Positions 1 to 14,610 of a DNA stretch of 64,000 bases are shown here, in pieces (the stretch's first letter is position 1; the number at the start of each line of letters is the position of its first letter). Source of the stretch: Larimichthys crocea (Eukaryota; Chordata; Actinopteri; Sciaenidae); contig NC_040033.1 in NCBI RefSeq assembly GCF_000972845.2, positions 3,934,241-3,998,240 on the forward strand, read 5' to 3'. Under the pieces are notes generated by a model. The model saw only the letters and a list, made by a program, of their open reading frames with translations, was not told the origin of the DNA and ran no database searches. The position numbers and the translations under genes are program-made.

Positions 1-1139
1 TATGTCAGGTTTTTTTCTGCCCTCTACTTTTTGATTTCAGGCATTTTAGGGTCAAGCTATCACACAAATATCTAACATTACCTTAGGTTAACACTAACAC
101 ATCTGGATCCAGATATGCACTCATTAATACAAGTGTGAGTCGATACAAACACTATGTGGATAAGTGTACACGCACACACATACACACACCCTCACACCCC
201 TACAGTTCAGTCAAGTGCCCCTCTCAGCTGTGAGTCCCCTCCTGGATTGTGGGTTATTTTTAGCCATCAGTGTGAAACAAAAAAAAATAAAAAATTGCCA
301 CAAGGACCGTTAAAAGTGCAGATGTCAAGACACATTTAAGTGCACATAGGATAGGGTTGTATTTGAGGACAGCACTGGAGGGAGCGGACTTGGGGCAACG
401 AGGTAGGGGGTGGAGGGGCAGTTTACAGAGCTAACCGCATGCGCAGTGAAGATGACATGGTTTTCTCACTTCACCCACAACAAGCTGTTTCTTCCTGGAC
501 TCAGTCTACAGAGTGGAATCCCCGGTTCAGCAGACATCAGTGTCATCATACACTGCTGCAGTCTGTTCTACTTTACGTGGCAGCATGTGCTTTAGAGTGA
601 CAGGAGAGCAGAGAAGATGACAAGAGGAGATGACTTGTGACAAAATATAAATCAAATTTAAACCCAAAATGTCAGACACATGGTATGCACCTGCTAAACT
701 ATCAAACCTGTCATGTTCTCTTTGCTTTATGCGATGTCACCTTTCAGTAAGACGACAGCCGAGTAGAAGGGTAATATAACACGTTTAGAAACCTATTCCC
801 ATCATTATTCATTTTTGTTTCTTATAACAGAGGAAATTAAAGGAAAGATAGAGATGAAAAGATAAAAATATATATGTAGAGAGAGAGAGGGAGGAGAAAG
901 GAAATTCCAAAGATAGTCAAGTGTACCGCACTGCCCACGTCAGCTGATATGATTTATTCCTTGAAAAACTTTTCTCAGTAAAACTAATCAAAGATGAGGT
1001 AACTCATTTGTTTAAAGAAATAAGTGCCACAACTACAAAGCAGCTGACAGAAGGACAAGGTTACAGTATTGACTGAGTCTGAAGTTGAGAACTGTGAAGG
1101 TTATGACTCACCTTTTTACAGCCAACAAAGCTTGAATAG

Positions 1140-1164
1140 CGCACACACACACACACACACACAC
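1140..1164. repeat. (CA)n microsatellite
   Basis: A short perfect CA run. Confidence 0.95.
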
Positions 1165-3505
1165 CTACACCAACACTTACACCTACACCTGAGATGCTCA
1201 GTACCGCTGCAGTCCTATAAACGGAGATGACTGAACAGCCACTTCCACCATTAATCTTCAATCAACTCTTCTGTCGGTGCAGAAGACTGAGTCACAGGCA
1301 CGTACAGCTGCAGCGGTATAAACACAAGTTTTGCACACAAAGTTGGAAAATCAAACATAGAATGACGCTGGAAAGTCAAGGTGCACCTGAACACCCCGCT
1401 TTAAAGGAAACTTTTCTGGCAACAAAACTGGAGGCGTCACTCAGTACTGTACATCATCACAGTTGATGGACAGGCTGAACATTTTACAGGTGAATGGTAG
1501 CTGCAGGATAACACTACATGGTGGAACTCACAGCCAGTTTAAAGTGTGTGAGATTTAGTATTTATTAGCAGGTGTGGAATACAATATTCATTAGTATAGA
1601 ATCCCCACAAAGCCCAGAACAGACAAACTAAGCACTGATCTAGATATGGACTTGGGTATGGAGAGTACTCATTTGGTTGCAATCTGCAACTTCACCACTA
1701 GGTGCCACTAAATCTTTAAAAGAACTTCCTTTAGTTGTGTCTACCAGTCAGAACTTTGTCAACCCTTCAACTTGACAACCCTACAGCACAGTACAGGCTT
1801 TGACTCCCCATCTGTTGATTGATAACTTTGTGCAGGTCTAAGAAGGAGGCCGACAAAAAACAACAAAATAACATGGTATGAGGTTAACAGCAGAGGAAGG
1901 CAGCACCATCCATCTGCTTGGTAGGGGTGAGTAGGGGTGTTGATGGTTTTGGGAGGCTTCCATTTCTCACATTGCATGAGATTAATTTGGCAGGAAACAC
2001 TTGTGTAGAACTTCAAAGAAACAACAACAAAATGAAAAACAATTAGAGTCCAGCGTGCAGACAAACGGATACAGAAAATGAAGACAGAAGAAAAAAAATA
2101 CTGTCACAGTGACAGTTTTAGCCAGACATTAATTAGCATCTTTTCAATTGGCTTCTTGTTCTAATTCAGAGTGGAGGAGTTGGACCGAGGAAATTTTCAA
2201 TCAAGTGCATTCCAACAGCTCAAAGCATCATGGGAGTGTGTATCACATGAAAAACACTCTTCACTTACTGTGGTGTTGGATCAGCCACAGGAGAGTTGCT
2301 AGATGTTTTCATGTGTTTTCATGTGCGGAAAATGAAATCACATCCCTGAATGTGTGAAACCTCATACACACATACACTCCTTCACAAACATGGACACCAA
2401 GCAACACAAACACAAATGTTTCACTCAAAGCCTGCATGAATGTAACCTTGATGTTGAATATTAATATGAGAACGCAGATCAATGGCTACCAACTGCTGGT
2501 TCCTACTGAACATACCAATACCAATCCAATCCCACCAGTCTAAATCTTTGAGGGAGAGTCAAACTGGTATCAGCCTCTCTGTTTGTGTGTCACACACTCT
2601 CTTAAAGGGAACTGTATGTATGCTTGTTACACACTGTTTATGTATAAGAGGGACTGTGTGCATGCAATAAAGTGGATTGACACAGGAAAGAAAACACAGT
2701 AAAAAGTAGGTTGCTAGGTTAGTACTCCCCCTCTTTGAAAAGAGTTACTCACCTCTGAATGCAAGTAAACAAACCATTTATTACCAAGCTGTCACACAGG
2801 AAACTTCTCATGAAGGGTAGAGGCAAAGAGCTTTCCCCAGAGCTTTGCAAACAGCAGTGGTAACCGACAGATTTCTCAACTCTTAAATACTCCTAAAGCA
2901 CAGCTAAAGAAGGAACATCGCTCGAACATTAACTGACCACACACAGGAGCCCCACTCCACGTATGCATGTTCATGTTGGTAAGTGCTTTTGTTGCTACTA
3001 CTACAGAGTGAGCGCCAAAGCTCAGCTTTAAAGAGTGACTGAACACAGCACAGTGTGTTTTCCTACTACTGCCCCAGAGGGAGCTGTGTCAACTGTGAAC
3101 CGTGCTGACCCTCTTTCATCTCTTTTTGTCTTCACTTTGTGTGTGATGTCTGTGTGAGAAGAGAAAAAATGTGTGTGCGTGTGTGTGTCTGTGTGTGTAT
3201 ATATAGGTGCAGATATTAGCATGAGCTTGCTGTACAGGATGTGCTTCTATGTTCAAGTGTGCAGATTTGTCTATGTGCATTTGAGTGTCCATACAGTTAT
3301 AACAGTGAGAGTACTACTATAATCAGAACCAGTGAGCCGTGCAGTGCAAGTTACAGAACCACACACACACACTTCCTCGTCTGTGTATGTGTGTTTATAT
3401 ATGTGTGTGTAATGCACCGTCTCAGAACAAAGCGCAAAGTTACATGACCACTTTGACATAATATAGATTTGGAGAATGGAACAAAGAGATGGAGGGAAAA
3501 AGCGA

Positions 3506-3551
3506 CAGAGAGAGAGAGAGAGAGAGAGAGTGTGTGTGTGTGTGTGTGTGT
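3506..3551. repeat. Compound (GA)n-(TG)n microsatellite
   Basis: A GA run passes directly into a TG run at about 3530/3531. Confidence 0.95.
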
Positions 3552-3717
3552 TTGCATGTGTGTATGTACGTGAAAGAGGGAGCTAGCATGCGAGACAGAG
3601 AAGGATGGAGAAACAGAGCCGTGGGGGACGAATATACAGAAAGACAAAGGAAGAGAGGGAGAGTGATAAAAATGAAAGAGGAATAACAATGACAACTTTA
3701 CAGGCCTGGGTCAACGT

Positions 3718-3718
<1 letters not shown>

Positions 3719-3775
<57 letters not shown>
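3719..3775. repeat. (AC)n microsatellite, about 28 units
   Basis: An uninterrupted AC run, among the longest perfect dinucleotide arrays in the window and probably highly polymorphic. Confidence 0.98.
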
Positions 3776-3778
<3 letters not shown>

Positions 3779-6071
3779 TTCTAAAATAGAAAATGTTAGT
3801 GCGTGCTCAAAAAGCAGAACATTTGGATATCTAAGCAGCTCAGATTCTCTGCCAACCCAGAGCTGAGCTTCGCCACAACACAAAAACACTGAGATCATCC
3901 TCTTACTTTAAAAACTGACTTTATACTCTCTCTCTGCATATCAACACGGCCTCATGCATAAAGACATGGGAATAGATGGTGGTTGTGCCTCAAAGAAAGC
4001 ATCGTTAAGTGTGAGCGGGAGATACAAAAAACAGTGTCAGCACATCATTGTTCTTTGTTTGTTTTGTGATTCAAATACGTACAGTAAAGGTTTCTTTGTT
4101 TATGCTTTCATAAGACAACTCATTACACAGCATGTCTAGAAGAGGTGACTTTTCCACCTGCTTCCTACATTTCTTTTGGTTTTCTGCAGTCGTGGTTGCT
4201 TGGAAAGGTTCTGCAAACTCTGTCAACACTTCATGATGGACAACTGATCAATATTTTATACGTAGCCAAACAGCACTACTCATTCATGCCCATACTCTGT
4301 ATTAGAAAGAGCCTGTCCTGGCAAGCACTGTGTTCAAACAGCAGTGTAAGAAGCACATCAAAATTTCAGAGGCTTCAATTCCTACTGTAAACAAAGAGTC
4401 CTGTGAGCCACCAGCACAGAGGAGCATGCAGGCTGTTATTTTAGGAGCTCACATGGTTGATTTAATGACGCACTATCAAATCATTTATGTTCGGTAAAGG
4501 TGTGTGTGTGTGTGTTTATTTATGTAGCTCCTTTCCACTAGGAATTAGCTAAAAATTTGCTTAAAGATGCACAATAATCCAACCCACCTCCGGAGGCGGC
4601 TAGAGACACATCGGGTGCAAATGCATGACATTACCTGTGCAAACATAGGCACTAATGGAAGTTTTTGTGCAGAAATCAAATTAGAAAGATTGCTTAAATG
4701 AAACAGGTGATAGAGAGTTACACGGCTGTCAGAGAGGATTATTAGGAGGCTGCAGAGTGGAGGACAGGTGTTCACCGCCAACTTCATAGGATGGAAATAT
4801 TCAGACAGCGAATGATGTGCATGTCACTCTGTATCCTGGCATGACTTAGAATGTGTGTTAACACACTTCAAAGCCAGCTGTGCATAAACCAGGTATAAGA
4901 TGCATGGTGTATACACATATATACACACACATTTAAACACTGACGTTCTCCTGTCACCCTGAACTCAAGCCTGTCAACTAAACAGATAAATCCCTCCTAA
5001 CCTTTTCTCGTCCTTAGTCCAACACATTTCAAATGAAGGTCTGGATTTTCATCTTACAGCACCAACACACACACACTGCTGTGCAGCCCTGGACACACAG
5101 AAGGGCATAAGGGTTTGACATTGGCTGACGCCTTTATCTTTTACCAAAAGACTTGTGTGATATTAACAGAGAGTGTCAGTCAGTGGACAGGACCACCACT
5201 GCTGCCTGGACAGTGTGGAGGGAGAAGAATACTGAATTGTTCTGGTAAAATATAAATGAACAAAAATCTACAAAAAATTTAACCTTGAATTCTGTGCTGT
5301 TAAATCCCAACAGAGCCCAACAGTTTTTAAAATTAATGAGACCAACTCTCACTGAAACGTTTCTGCTTCCAAAGTAAGAAAAAAAAAAAACATCACTGCA
5401 CAAACCGTAAGAATAAAGTCAAATGTAAAAAGTATTAAGTCATGCATTGCATCAGTATTTTCCAGTATTTGTTAGATGTAATATTAAATAAACAACTAAA
5501 AATGCATAAAAGGGAATAATAATCTCTATGGTCAAAGTAGTTTTGGATTTGCCACAAAGCTGTTTTCACCTAGAATTTAGTTTCCAAATCCTCTCTGCCA
5601 AAGCTGCACTCTGTTCTTTTTCTTTATGGTTACAAAATAGACTTAAGACTTGAGTCCTTTAGTTTGTGCACCAGTCATCAGATGGACTAATGGACTAAGC
5701 CAGGAGTCATTTTGTTGTTTTTTATATTGTTCCTTATCTGAATCCCTCAAAAAACAGAATATATCCATCGTTGTACCTGCCCAAGGTGTTCCAGGTTTGA
5801 CTACCGTACCTTCACACCTATTCACAGCACATTCATGTTACCATGTGGATCATTGTTCCATAAAAACTCCCTGGATTTGTCAGGGCTCAGCAATGAGGAT
5901 TGCCCGACTGATCCGGGACAAGTGAAATGCTTTGTTGATATCTATATACATATTTATATTGGGTCAAGTGAAAATTACTTTAGGCAAATGGACTTCTGAC
6001 TGTTTGTCTCAAGTGTTATTGCTCTATACCAGTTGTCATTAAACTGTGGGGCACAGTGTGGATGACCAGTG

Positions 6072-6095
6072 TTGAATGAATGAATGAATGAATGA
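6072..6095. repeat. (TGAA)n tetranucleotide repeat
   Basis: About five to six GAAT-phase tetramers in tandem. Confidence 0.9.
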
Positions 6096-6369
6096 TTGAA
6101 TATGTCTTTATGCAGGGAGACAAATGCTTGGTCAATAAGGACCAGTTTGTCTATTATCATGAGACATATGAAAACAACCTGTGTGTTAGTCTGTTGTTGT
6201 GTGTTAGAAACATACTACATTTTGTTTCTTATCCATGGTTATGATTATGCATTTGTATGGGTATGCCTGCATCTGTGAGTGTGTCTCTATCAGTTTGATA
6301 TCTGCCTAGCACTATGATTGGCTTCCTGGCTGACCTTTTTCTCTCCAGCTCTGACAGTTCCCATTAAGA

Positions 6370-6680
6370 CATAACAAAGAAGCATATTTCCTCAGCCCCG
6401 ATCTCTCTCCCTCCATCTCTCTCCCTCCATCTCCCTCCTCCTCCTCCTCCTCCTCACCGCAGCCTTCTCCTCCAATATTCATCAGCACCATCAGCGCTTA
6501 GGGAGGTTGCCTCCTCTCTCTCTGAATATCGTTCTCTCTCCATCTCTCTTTGTCTTTGTCCCCATATCTCTTCTGTGATCTAATCTTGCTCCAACTCTGT
6601 CTCTTATTTGTCTCCTTCTGAGTTTTTGTCTTGATCTTTCTCTTCCTCAATTTCTACATTACTCTATCCAGCCCCCCCCC
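6370..6680. repeat. Pyrimidine-rich block with (CTC)n
   Basis: C/T-rich sequence with a CTC triplet run at 6435-6455 and a run of C at about 6671-6680. An acceptor-like CCGCAG follows the triplets, but no open exon is attached on either strand. Confidence 0.7.
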
Positions 6681-9600
6681 CCTCTCTGCAACACAGAGGG
6701 GAGTTGAAATACAAATGCAGCAATGAGACACAGGCACAAATGCAATCATTAATCTACGGCACAAGGAGTCTTAAGAGTCGACCATCATCTTAAGTTTTTA
6801 ATCTCCTCTCTCTCTGTCTGAGAAACTGCTTTCATCCACTAGTATTCAAACCAGAGAGACAGTGGCCTTAAGTCCAGAAACTGCAGTACAAAAGAACCCA
6901 TCAGGGGGTTTAAACTGTACTGACCAAAGCTCATATCCAGGAGAGAACTCACTCATCACTTTTTGGGAGAAATTGTTATCGTATTATCCAGGTTTGCAGA
7001 AAAAAAAAATACATATACAAGTCTTACATTTCACATTCTGTTCATTTAAGTTATCCTTCACCAAATGCAAAGTACACATTGTGCAGTATTGATGGGGCTT
7101 AGTACAGAGCTACAGCTGCTGTTCATGTGCCTTTAAAGGGAGCAGGGGATGCCATCATGCATCAGTTCAAACTATGGAATCAGGCCACTTGAATAAAAGA
7201 TGCTGGTGTGTGAAGCCACAGAGGGACAAACACACAATCAGTGGAAGACTCGTGGCATGTTGGATGTTTGTGCAGTATTCTTTGGAAACATTCAATGTAT
7301 TTTTCTGTGTGTGTGTGCTCTGTCCTGTTTTCCCGATGCATTAGATGCAGCCATCTTGTTTGGCAAATGACAAGACAAGTAAATATCAGCAAAGTTTCAT
7401 CATGTGTGCGCCATGCTGAGGAAATGGATATGCAAAGTCAAGTCTTATATATTGTATATATATTAAGAATATACATTTTTATACACAATAATTTTGTGTT
7501 ATATAGATGAGGTGATACCTGCCAGCCTGCTCATGATTGGATTATTGGGCTGGTGACAGAGGTATTAACAAAATTAAATTAATGTCTGTATAAAAGGGTA
7601 GCCTGACATTGGATAGGCAATATTATATTTACTTAGATACTTATTTTTCACAACATGGAATATAATACATGAGATAACAGAGGACTTGCAACTATATGAT
7701 GTCACAATTACAGGGCAGAAAATAATTTGTAACAATTCTGTTTTGATTTTATTCAGCATATAGCGATCCCCTCCAGATATGATAGAAGACCCATCCTCTG
7801 AAAAACCTACAATCTATGAGTATGCAAATATTCATTTCAAACTAGTAGACACAAGACATGTCCTAATTCATTGAAAAGTCCATTCTCAGTGTATCTGCAC
7901 TGCAGGCTTCACACTTGTGGGAGCTGCATACTGTTGCTGGCTCCAAACGAGTTGGGATGTCCTGCTTACTGTACACACCTTAAACTGCAAGGTGAGCACA
8001 AGGTAAGAAAATAAATCTGAAAACTGTCGTGTGCTTCTTTTTGGACTAATGGCATCACATATGATGTCTTCCTGCCCATCAACAGCTGACCTATACCTCG
8101 GATGACACCTGAGCCGCACTGTTCAAATTCTGCTCAGCACACTATTAACAAGGATCAACAATGAACATTCCTTATACGGCTTGTCTGCAGAATATAAATA
8201 TAATGAAAAATGTTCTGTTCTGAAAAGAAAGATACTTGTGAGAATTAGAACTGTGGTGAAACTGTGACTTTCAGCCCTCGCAGCAACGTCATCCACTGTC
8301 ATCCTACAGAGAGGTCAAGAAGATGGTGGAAAGGGCGGATGAAAAGATTTGGTCCAGTGCTTTCCATGGATGGATGCTCGCAGTGTCTAGAAAACAGCTG
8401 CTTGACCTAGCAATCATGTACAATCCATTGTTGGACAACAACTGTTTTGCATATGTGCAGCCATCGCACTGAATCATCCAGTGTGTGTATAAGCAAGAGT
8501 TCACAGCGAACACAATGGTGTCACGCCCTCTGGTTTGCTTCCTCTGGGATTGGTACATGCATACAAAGCTTGTCTCTTTGTTTCACAGCCCATTGCTTCA
8601 CTAAGCACCATTCTAATTCACAGATCATTATCCAAGTCACTGACATCGCAGAAACACTTGGCACTGATTCACACATTTCTCTGGATACGTAGTGTGGATA
8701 CATGAATGTACATGTGCAGGAATGAACCTGGAAAATCATATTTAAAGTCCAAGAAACACTGGCACTGGACTGCACTCCAAAAGGCTCCGTCCATTGTAAG
8801 GTTCGTTCAAGTCAATGATACACACTTCAATCTATGATCTATTATTTTTATTAAAGGTAATTAAAGTTAGTCAAATAAAGGTTTCTCGTTATGGAGTCAT
8901 CCCTATATCAGTCAAAATGTCTGTGAGGTTTATATCACCCAAAAACAGCAAGGTTACAAGAACAGCTACTTGTCTCCAAAATATGTAATGTAGCCTGCAG
9001 CATGTTCTTTTTGAAAGCTGCAAAAAATATATCATAAAACTCCAACTCCTTCCTCCAATACTCAGGCAAGAGAGTGTGCTCTTACCAGACAGACATTTCC
9101 ATTTGACTAGAGGTTGATATCAAACCACAATACTTTTAAATTATTGACCATAATGTGACATCATTTTGAGTATATAGAAGTGTCAGGTATCAAAACATGA
9201 CACTGACTGCTTCTCAGACCTCTTTACTGTACGTTTCTTGTGATCAAATATTTCCTCATGTAAATTAGGCAATCTTTCCAGCTTAATTCTGTTTCCACAA
9301 TGTTCACATGTGGGTCGAGCAGCTTGTTCATTAAAACAGGGTTAAAGATTACTTTATACCCAGCCGACTCCTGACCTCTAGTTTAAACTCTTTTCAAGTT
9401 GCATGACTGCAAACTTCAGACATTCTTGTAAAGTTCCTTTACATAGTTAGTAAAATCCAAGTTTCTATAACGCAGCTCAAATCTAACACCTGTCTCCAAA
9501 TCCTGGTTTCCGTATGCTCACGGACTAATAAATCCTGCAAATACATAATAATAAAATGAGCTTGATAGGTATGAAAATCATTTTTTCTTCCACTCCGATC

Positions 9601-12035
9601 TTTTCACAATTTCATGTGATCATGTGGTGAGTTTAAATGTGGCAGAGGATGACGGTGGGATGAGTCATTTCAGTGTCGTGAAATCTGCTGGAGCGTTCAC
9701 AGTTTGGGAGCTGCTAGTGGTTGGTATAAGCTGTAGCAGCTATGGTGAGTGTTTTGATATTTGTTTCACACATATTATGTAAACCTCCCAACATTGTGAG
9801 TGATATACATACTACATACAGGAAATCAAAGCCTGCAACCCAAACAACCGTTTTCATTAAATAATAAAATGACAGGGCAGACATTGAGATTTGGGCACTG
9901 TTTGGAGGTGGTTTCATGAAGGAAGTTGGGTGCCACATTTAACCAGGGGATGCAGGGACCAGCTGTGGACAGGCTGTGATGGCTCAGAAACCAAACTGGA
10001 TCTTTCCTGTTGTTTCTCACTCTTTACCTGCCTGCCAATGTGCCCGCCTACACCTTCCTACCTTCCTGTCTTCCACCAACCTTCCCTCTCTTTATCTTCT
10101 TATTTGTATCACAGATCAACAAACAGCTGGCTAAGGTAATGGCACCACAGCTAGACCAGTTCAATAATGCATCGGCATACTTCAGACCCAAAGTTTGGGT
10201 AACATTCCTGGTGGGAAACGTACATTTGATAATCCCAGAAGCAAACGCAATTCACAATCACCTACTCTTCCTCTGCATCCCCACACTTCCCCTGCTCCTC
10301 TCCCCTACCATCTCTTTTCCGCCTCTCTCACAGTGGGTGACAGAGGCGGGGTGCATATTAAGTCATCTCACAAGGTTTCTTAATCCCAGCCTAGGTGAGC
10401 CGAGCTGTGCCAAACATGCAAAGAAGATATCAGTGTGATTTCTCTCTTTTTTTCCCCTTAAGCTTTGCTTGCCATTATGAACACCTCCACTTTGGTGAGA
10501 GCTAAGCTTCTTGTGATGAATGCACACTCACACACACACATCCAGACACTATTATTGTGAGGAAACGAAAAAGTACATATCCCAGACTTAAAGGAAAGCA
10601 CCCACATGTGCAACCTACACCATATAGTACAAATGAAGTTAAATGCAGTTAGAACGGCTGCCTGAACAATTTAACATGGTCCATTGGTAGCTGTATTTAT
10701 CCTGCTTAAGGCCTGCAACAGCTTTTTAAGGGCAACACTCGATATCTAAATAATTCCACTTGGGGAAAAGTGCAGCAGTAGTGTGATTATGTACCAAGAA
10801 GTGGACATCTACTGTACTGTACACACTCGTAAACCCACATCCCTGAGCTGGCAGGGAGATAGTGTGTCTTTGCAAATCGCTTCAGGCATGTACAACATGT
10901 GTGGGAGTCAGGAAACGCCAGAGTTCCACTACCTCACCTTCCCTCTGCGTCCTGTTCTCTTCATCCTCCCTGCTTTAGGTACCAGGCTTGGTTTTGTCTC
11001 ATTGAGGTGTGAGTACAGTGTGCACGAGGACCGCATGGACTGGGACTTTGTCTGACTTACTTATACTATCGCAGTCTAATTTAGTCTGGTTTGTTGTTGT
11101 AGTCCTAAAAGTGGAGCCCTTGCAAAGTGACAAAAAAGTTCACAATAGAAATGGTACAATTAAACACAGAGTGTTACTGGTAACTCTTCTGAGCTTGCAT
11201 ATTAACAGATAGGTATCACGTAAAAGAATATTGTTCAGTGAGTCAGTTTTGCTCACCTCAGCTGATTGTGTTGCAGCTCTGAATTCCTTAATGACAGCCT
11301 GCAGGTGATATCAGCCGCTGCTAATTAACGTTAACGTGATTCTGTGAGTAACTTGATGGCAAGCCAAAATAAAACTTGGCTGTTGTTGGCAGGTTTGCTC
11401 TCGGCGTACTAAGCCAAAGATTGTTCAAGAAACGACCTCTGTTCTGTAACAACACTGTACAACTGCGAGTGTAGCCACCAAATCCAACAGAGTGATATGG
11501 CAGCATTCTCTCGCTCTCACTGCCATGAGTAATTTAAGCTCACCAACTTTATAGTTTTCAATCAGGACCAAGAAGCTCATAGAAATATGGTTTTGTCAAA
11601 GTATTAATAGCTTATAGCTGTTCTTTCAATGTGTCGATAACATTTAAATAGAAGTATCAAATCGCACTTGGTATCACAGATAACCAGTATCAAAGGACTC
11701 ATGGGGACATTCCTACTGAATTAATCGAAAACACAATCAACACAATGATTCCAGGCTTCTAACCAAATTAAATCCTGAATGTAGCCATTCTCAAAGCTTC
11801 ATTTGAAAGATTTAGTTTTCTCAACAGTTTCTGAATAACCTATTCAGGTTCAGGAGACTATTTTCTCTCTACATACAGAGTGAGAAGTCCAATACAAAAT
11901 TAACAACATTGTTAAGGAGGTGTCAGCAGGAAAATCAGATCAAATGGACTTCTGTTCACTGATGTGAGTCAACTGAAGGTCCCTTGAGATCAAAACTGGT
12001 TATTTTCACCAGAACTTCGCTATTACAACACCCAC

Positions 12036-12063
12036 TCACACACACACACACACACACACACAC
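12036..12063. repeat. (CA)n microsatellite
   Basis: A perfect CA run of about 14 units. Confidence 0.95.
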
Positions 12064-14252
12064 GGTATTTCTGTCACAAGGGTTTAGCCAACAAGGCTTG
12101 AGGCAAACCCCAGAACTGTTCATTGAAACAGACTCAGACTTTATGAATAGTATGGCAGTATCAAAGGCTGGTATTATGGGAACACTTTCTAGTTAATAAC
12201 TGCTGGCACTGCACAGAGGACATCCATGTATGGTCACAGATACTGTAGATTTGTGAGGGTGGATTTTCTTTTAATTGCTCCAAAAAAAAAAAAAAAACAC
12301 ACACATCTCATGCTATGTGGATCCACGGCTCTGTCCTATTTCTGGGTTTGCCAAACTCTTGCATAACTTTTAACACTGGCAGCAGGTACATTTAAAACTA
12401 AGGGTGCTTTCAGGTGTCAAACAGGCCCTGTCTGAAAGCTGTGTAGGAGGAAGAGAGAATGAGAGTGAGAGAGAAAAAGCGAGAAGGAGAACGAGAGACT
12501 GAGCCAGAATTGGATATCTGACTGCCAGTCTGTATCACGACTACATACTCTGCAGAGTAGGTGAAAATGTGCTGCCTGTTTGACCATTGATCCATGACTA
12601 TTGGATGTATGTGAACGATGAGATACAGGAAATTCAACCTCTATTTGTTGTTTGTATTTCTGTGTATGTACAATGAAAACCACGTTTCTTCTCAGTGAGC
12701 TTCAGTCAGTCTTTTTATTTCCTTTGCTGCTGTCAAGTCTGTAGAAGTAGTATTGATGCCAAATGACGTCCATTATACAAAGAGTAGGCAAAACTATTTA
12801 GCTACAAGATGAATCATGGGCCATCTCCTATTGTAACCAAGGGTCTAATGAGCAATCCTTATCAAGAATATGTGGTGATTATCAACTTACATCGCTAACA
12901 TTTCTCTTCTATCTCCCATGCAGAGCTTAGAGGTCAAGGTCAGAGATAGAACAGCATGGGTCTGGAAAATTATGAAATGATTTGCTCAAGGACATTTAAT
13001 CAAAGCAGAAGTCTAGGTCACTCTGAAATTGACACCAGGACAAAAGTGAACCCACAATAGTTAGAAACAAATAGTTTTTTATTATGTTTCTGATGACTGA
13101 GTACCAATTTAGGGAGGCAGCATATGATCAACAGCGGCATATGAAAAGTCTTAAACTTGATATAGGATCTGTGGTTGGTCTCATGAGGGAGTTTAATGTT
13201 AAATTCCTCGAGCACAGACCTGTTTGCAGATTTACAAAGATCACTTTATGCATCCCCGGGGGTCAAACAAAGTAAGAGTTGATCCAAGTCGTCCACTATA
13301 ATCACAAACGTTAGCTAACAGCACTAGCGCTGAGGACAGAATAGAATTCCTGTGATTCGCACAAGATGCTACCACCAGTAGCTTTCTACGTCTAAGTTTC
13401 TAAGTCTTAAGTAGTAGCAGTAGTATTGAATTGTTAGATATAATCATACAGATAAAGTTGCACTTTAAAATGAATCCAAGTCAGATTTTAGCTGCTATGA
13501 AGATGACTCAGGAATCGTGACTCCTTTTTTGTTAGTACTAGATGAAGAGCAGTGGTTTCACTTTTTACTTGGCTCTCGATGTCCCGCTGGTTAAGCTGAC
13601 ATGATAGAGAGTGACTGTATCACCCTGAGATACTGCAGGCCAAAGAACAAACTAACAACAGCATGACTGATATCAATGCTTGAGCAAAAGAAGATCAACT
13701 GTGAAATGTTCCTATTACATCACAACTTGAAGGAATATGCTGCTGATTTGCAGCTTTGCAAAATACTTCACAGCCTTACTGGTTGAGCTCTTACTATCCA
13801 ACCTTACCACAAACTAGACCAATGGGCTGCCTTTTCTCTTCATCTGTGAGCTCATATCATTTTACACCACCGGAGGATGAAGTGTAAAATTTAAAAGGGT
13901 CACTGCAACAGAATGGATCTTTGTTTTCTGGTGAGAGATACGAGAAAATGTGACTCCCAAGTACGACATAAAACATTCAGAATGATCTGCAACGATACAC
14001 AGCCATGAATTGTTCGGAAATGGCTTTAAGCTGTGCACAGACTGAACCTCATGGACAACAATCTTTGTTGTCTAGTATCTAGCACTGCTGCCTTTTTAAA
14101 TGCTCTTACAGGTTACTGTCATAATCTTGCAGCCTTCTAACATCTAGTGCACACTGTCATCATCTTACAGTACATTCATTCCTACACTTTGACTTCTCCT
14201 TTATGCCTCTCCAAACCTTTCCCGTCACCTCAGTTGTCCCTCTCTGTCTCAC

Positions 14253-14456
14253 CTCTCTCCCCTCAGCGGGCAGACGTTGTGGGTGCTCTCTCGCCTCCCA
14301 CCCACGGCGGCAAGAGAGTGGCAGGCCGGGCGGGCGCGGCATTAGAGCAGCCGGGCAGCAGGAAGGGCGGCAGCAGTGATCGGAGGTAGAGGCTTTGGTG
14401 AAGGTTGACTGGCGCAGGAAGACGTTGAGGAGCTTGAGCAGCGACGGCAGGACCAT
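14253..14456 (-). CDS. Possible alternative first exon (unrecognised)
   Basis: On the minus strand an ATG at 14456 in a strong context (ACCATGG) opens 68 codons to 14253, followed directly by GTGAGA, a fair donor. The peptide starts MVLPSLLKLLNVFLRQ, continues Cys/Pro/Arg rich and ends RLPAEGRE. It falls in a CpG-rich island. Its donor has phase 0, the same as the ERG1b exon about 23 kb upstream, so it could join the same downstream exon and give a further N terminus. I recognise no family. On the opposite strand a good polypyrimidine acceptor ends at 14267, so the same GC-rich block could instead be an exon of a plus-strand transcript, or a non-coding regulatory island. Confidence 0.3.
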
Positions 14457-14610
14457 GGTCCTCAGTAGCAGCTCACCACGGCGGGGTCAGGGTCAGGGTG
14501 GCCCCCCGGGCGTCTGTGGCCGTGCAAACCCACACCGAGTCTTCACTATGTGGTGTTGCGACGTCGAGGAGGTCACAGTGCAAAGGCAGCCCAGAAGGCG
14601 TAGTGTGACG
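14255..14610. promoter_or_regulatory. Second CpG-rich island
   Basis: CpG dinucleotides and G+C content are sharply raised here relative to the kilobases on either side. Such islands in fish introns commonly mark alternative promoters, enhancers or older exons. The possible exon at 14253-14456 lies within it. No TATA box was found on either strand. Confidence 0.5.

Larger units (their letters stand above)
1..14240. other. Intronic sequence, no gene recognised
   Basis: Apart from the simple repeats listed separately there is no exon I can support. Frames are short, strand-balanced and lack flanking splice signals with protein-like content. The conserved ERG transmembrane exons, expected at lower coordinates than the 1b exon, are not here. 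Confidence 0.6.

Noticed and set aside
6480..6502. RE1/NRSF-like site (ATCAGCACC then CAGCGC)
   Set aside because: The half-sites are about three bases too close compared with the canonical element, so a functional silencer site cannot be claimed.
10010..10438. 142-codon plus-strand ORF
   Set aside because: It is a pyrimidine-rich read-through, with no domain and no supporting splice structure.
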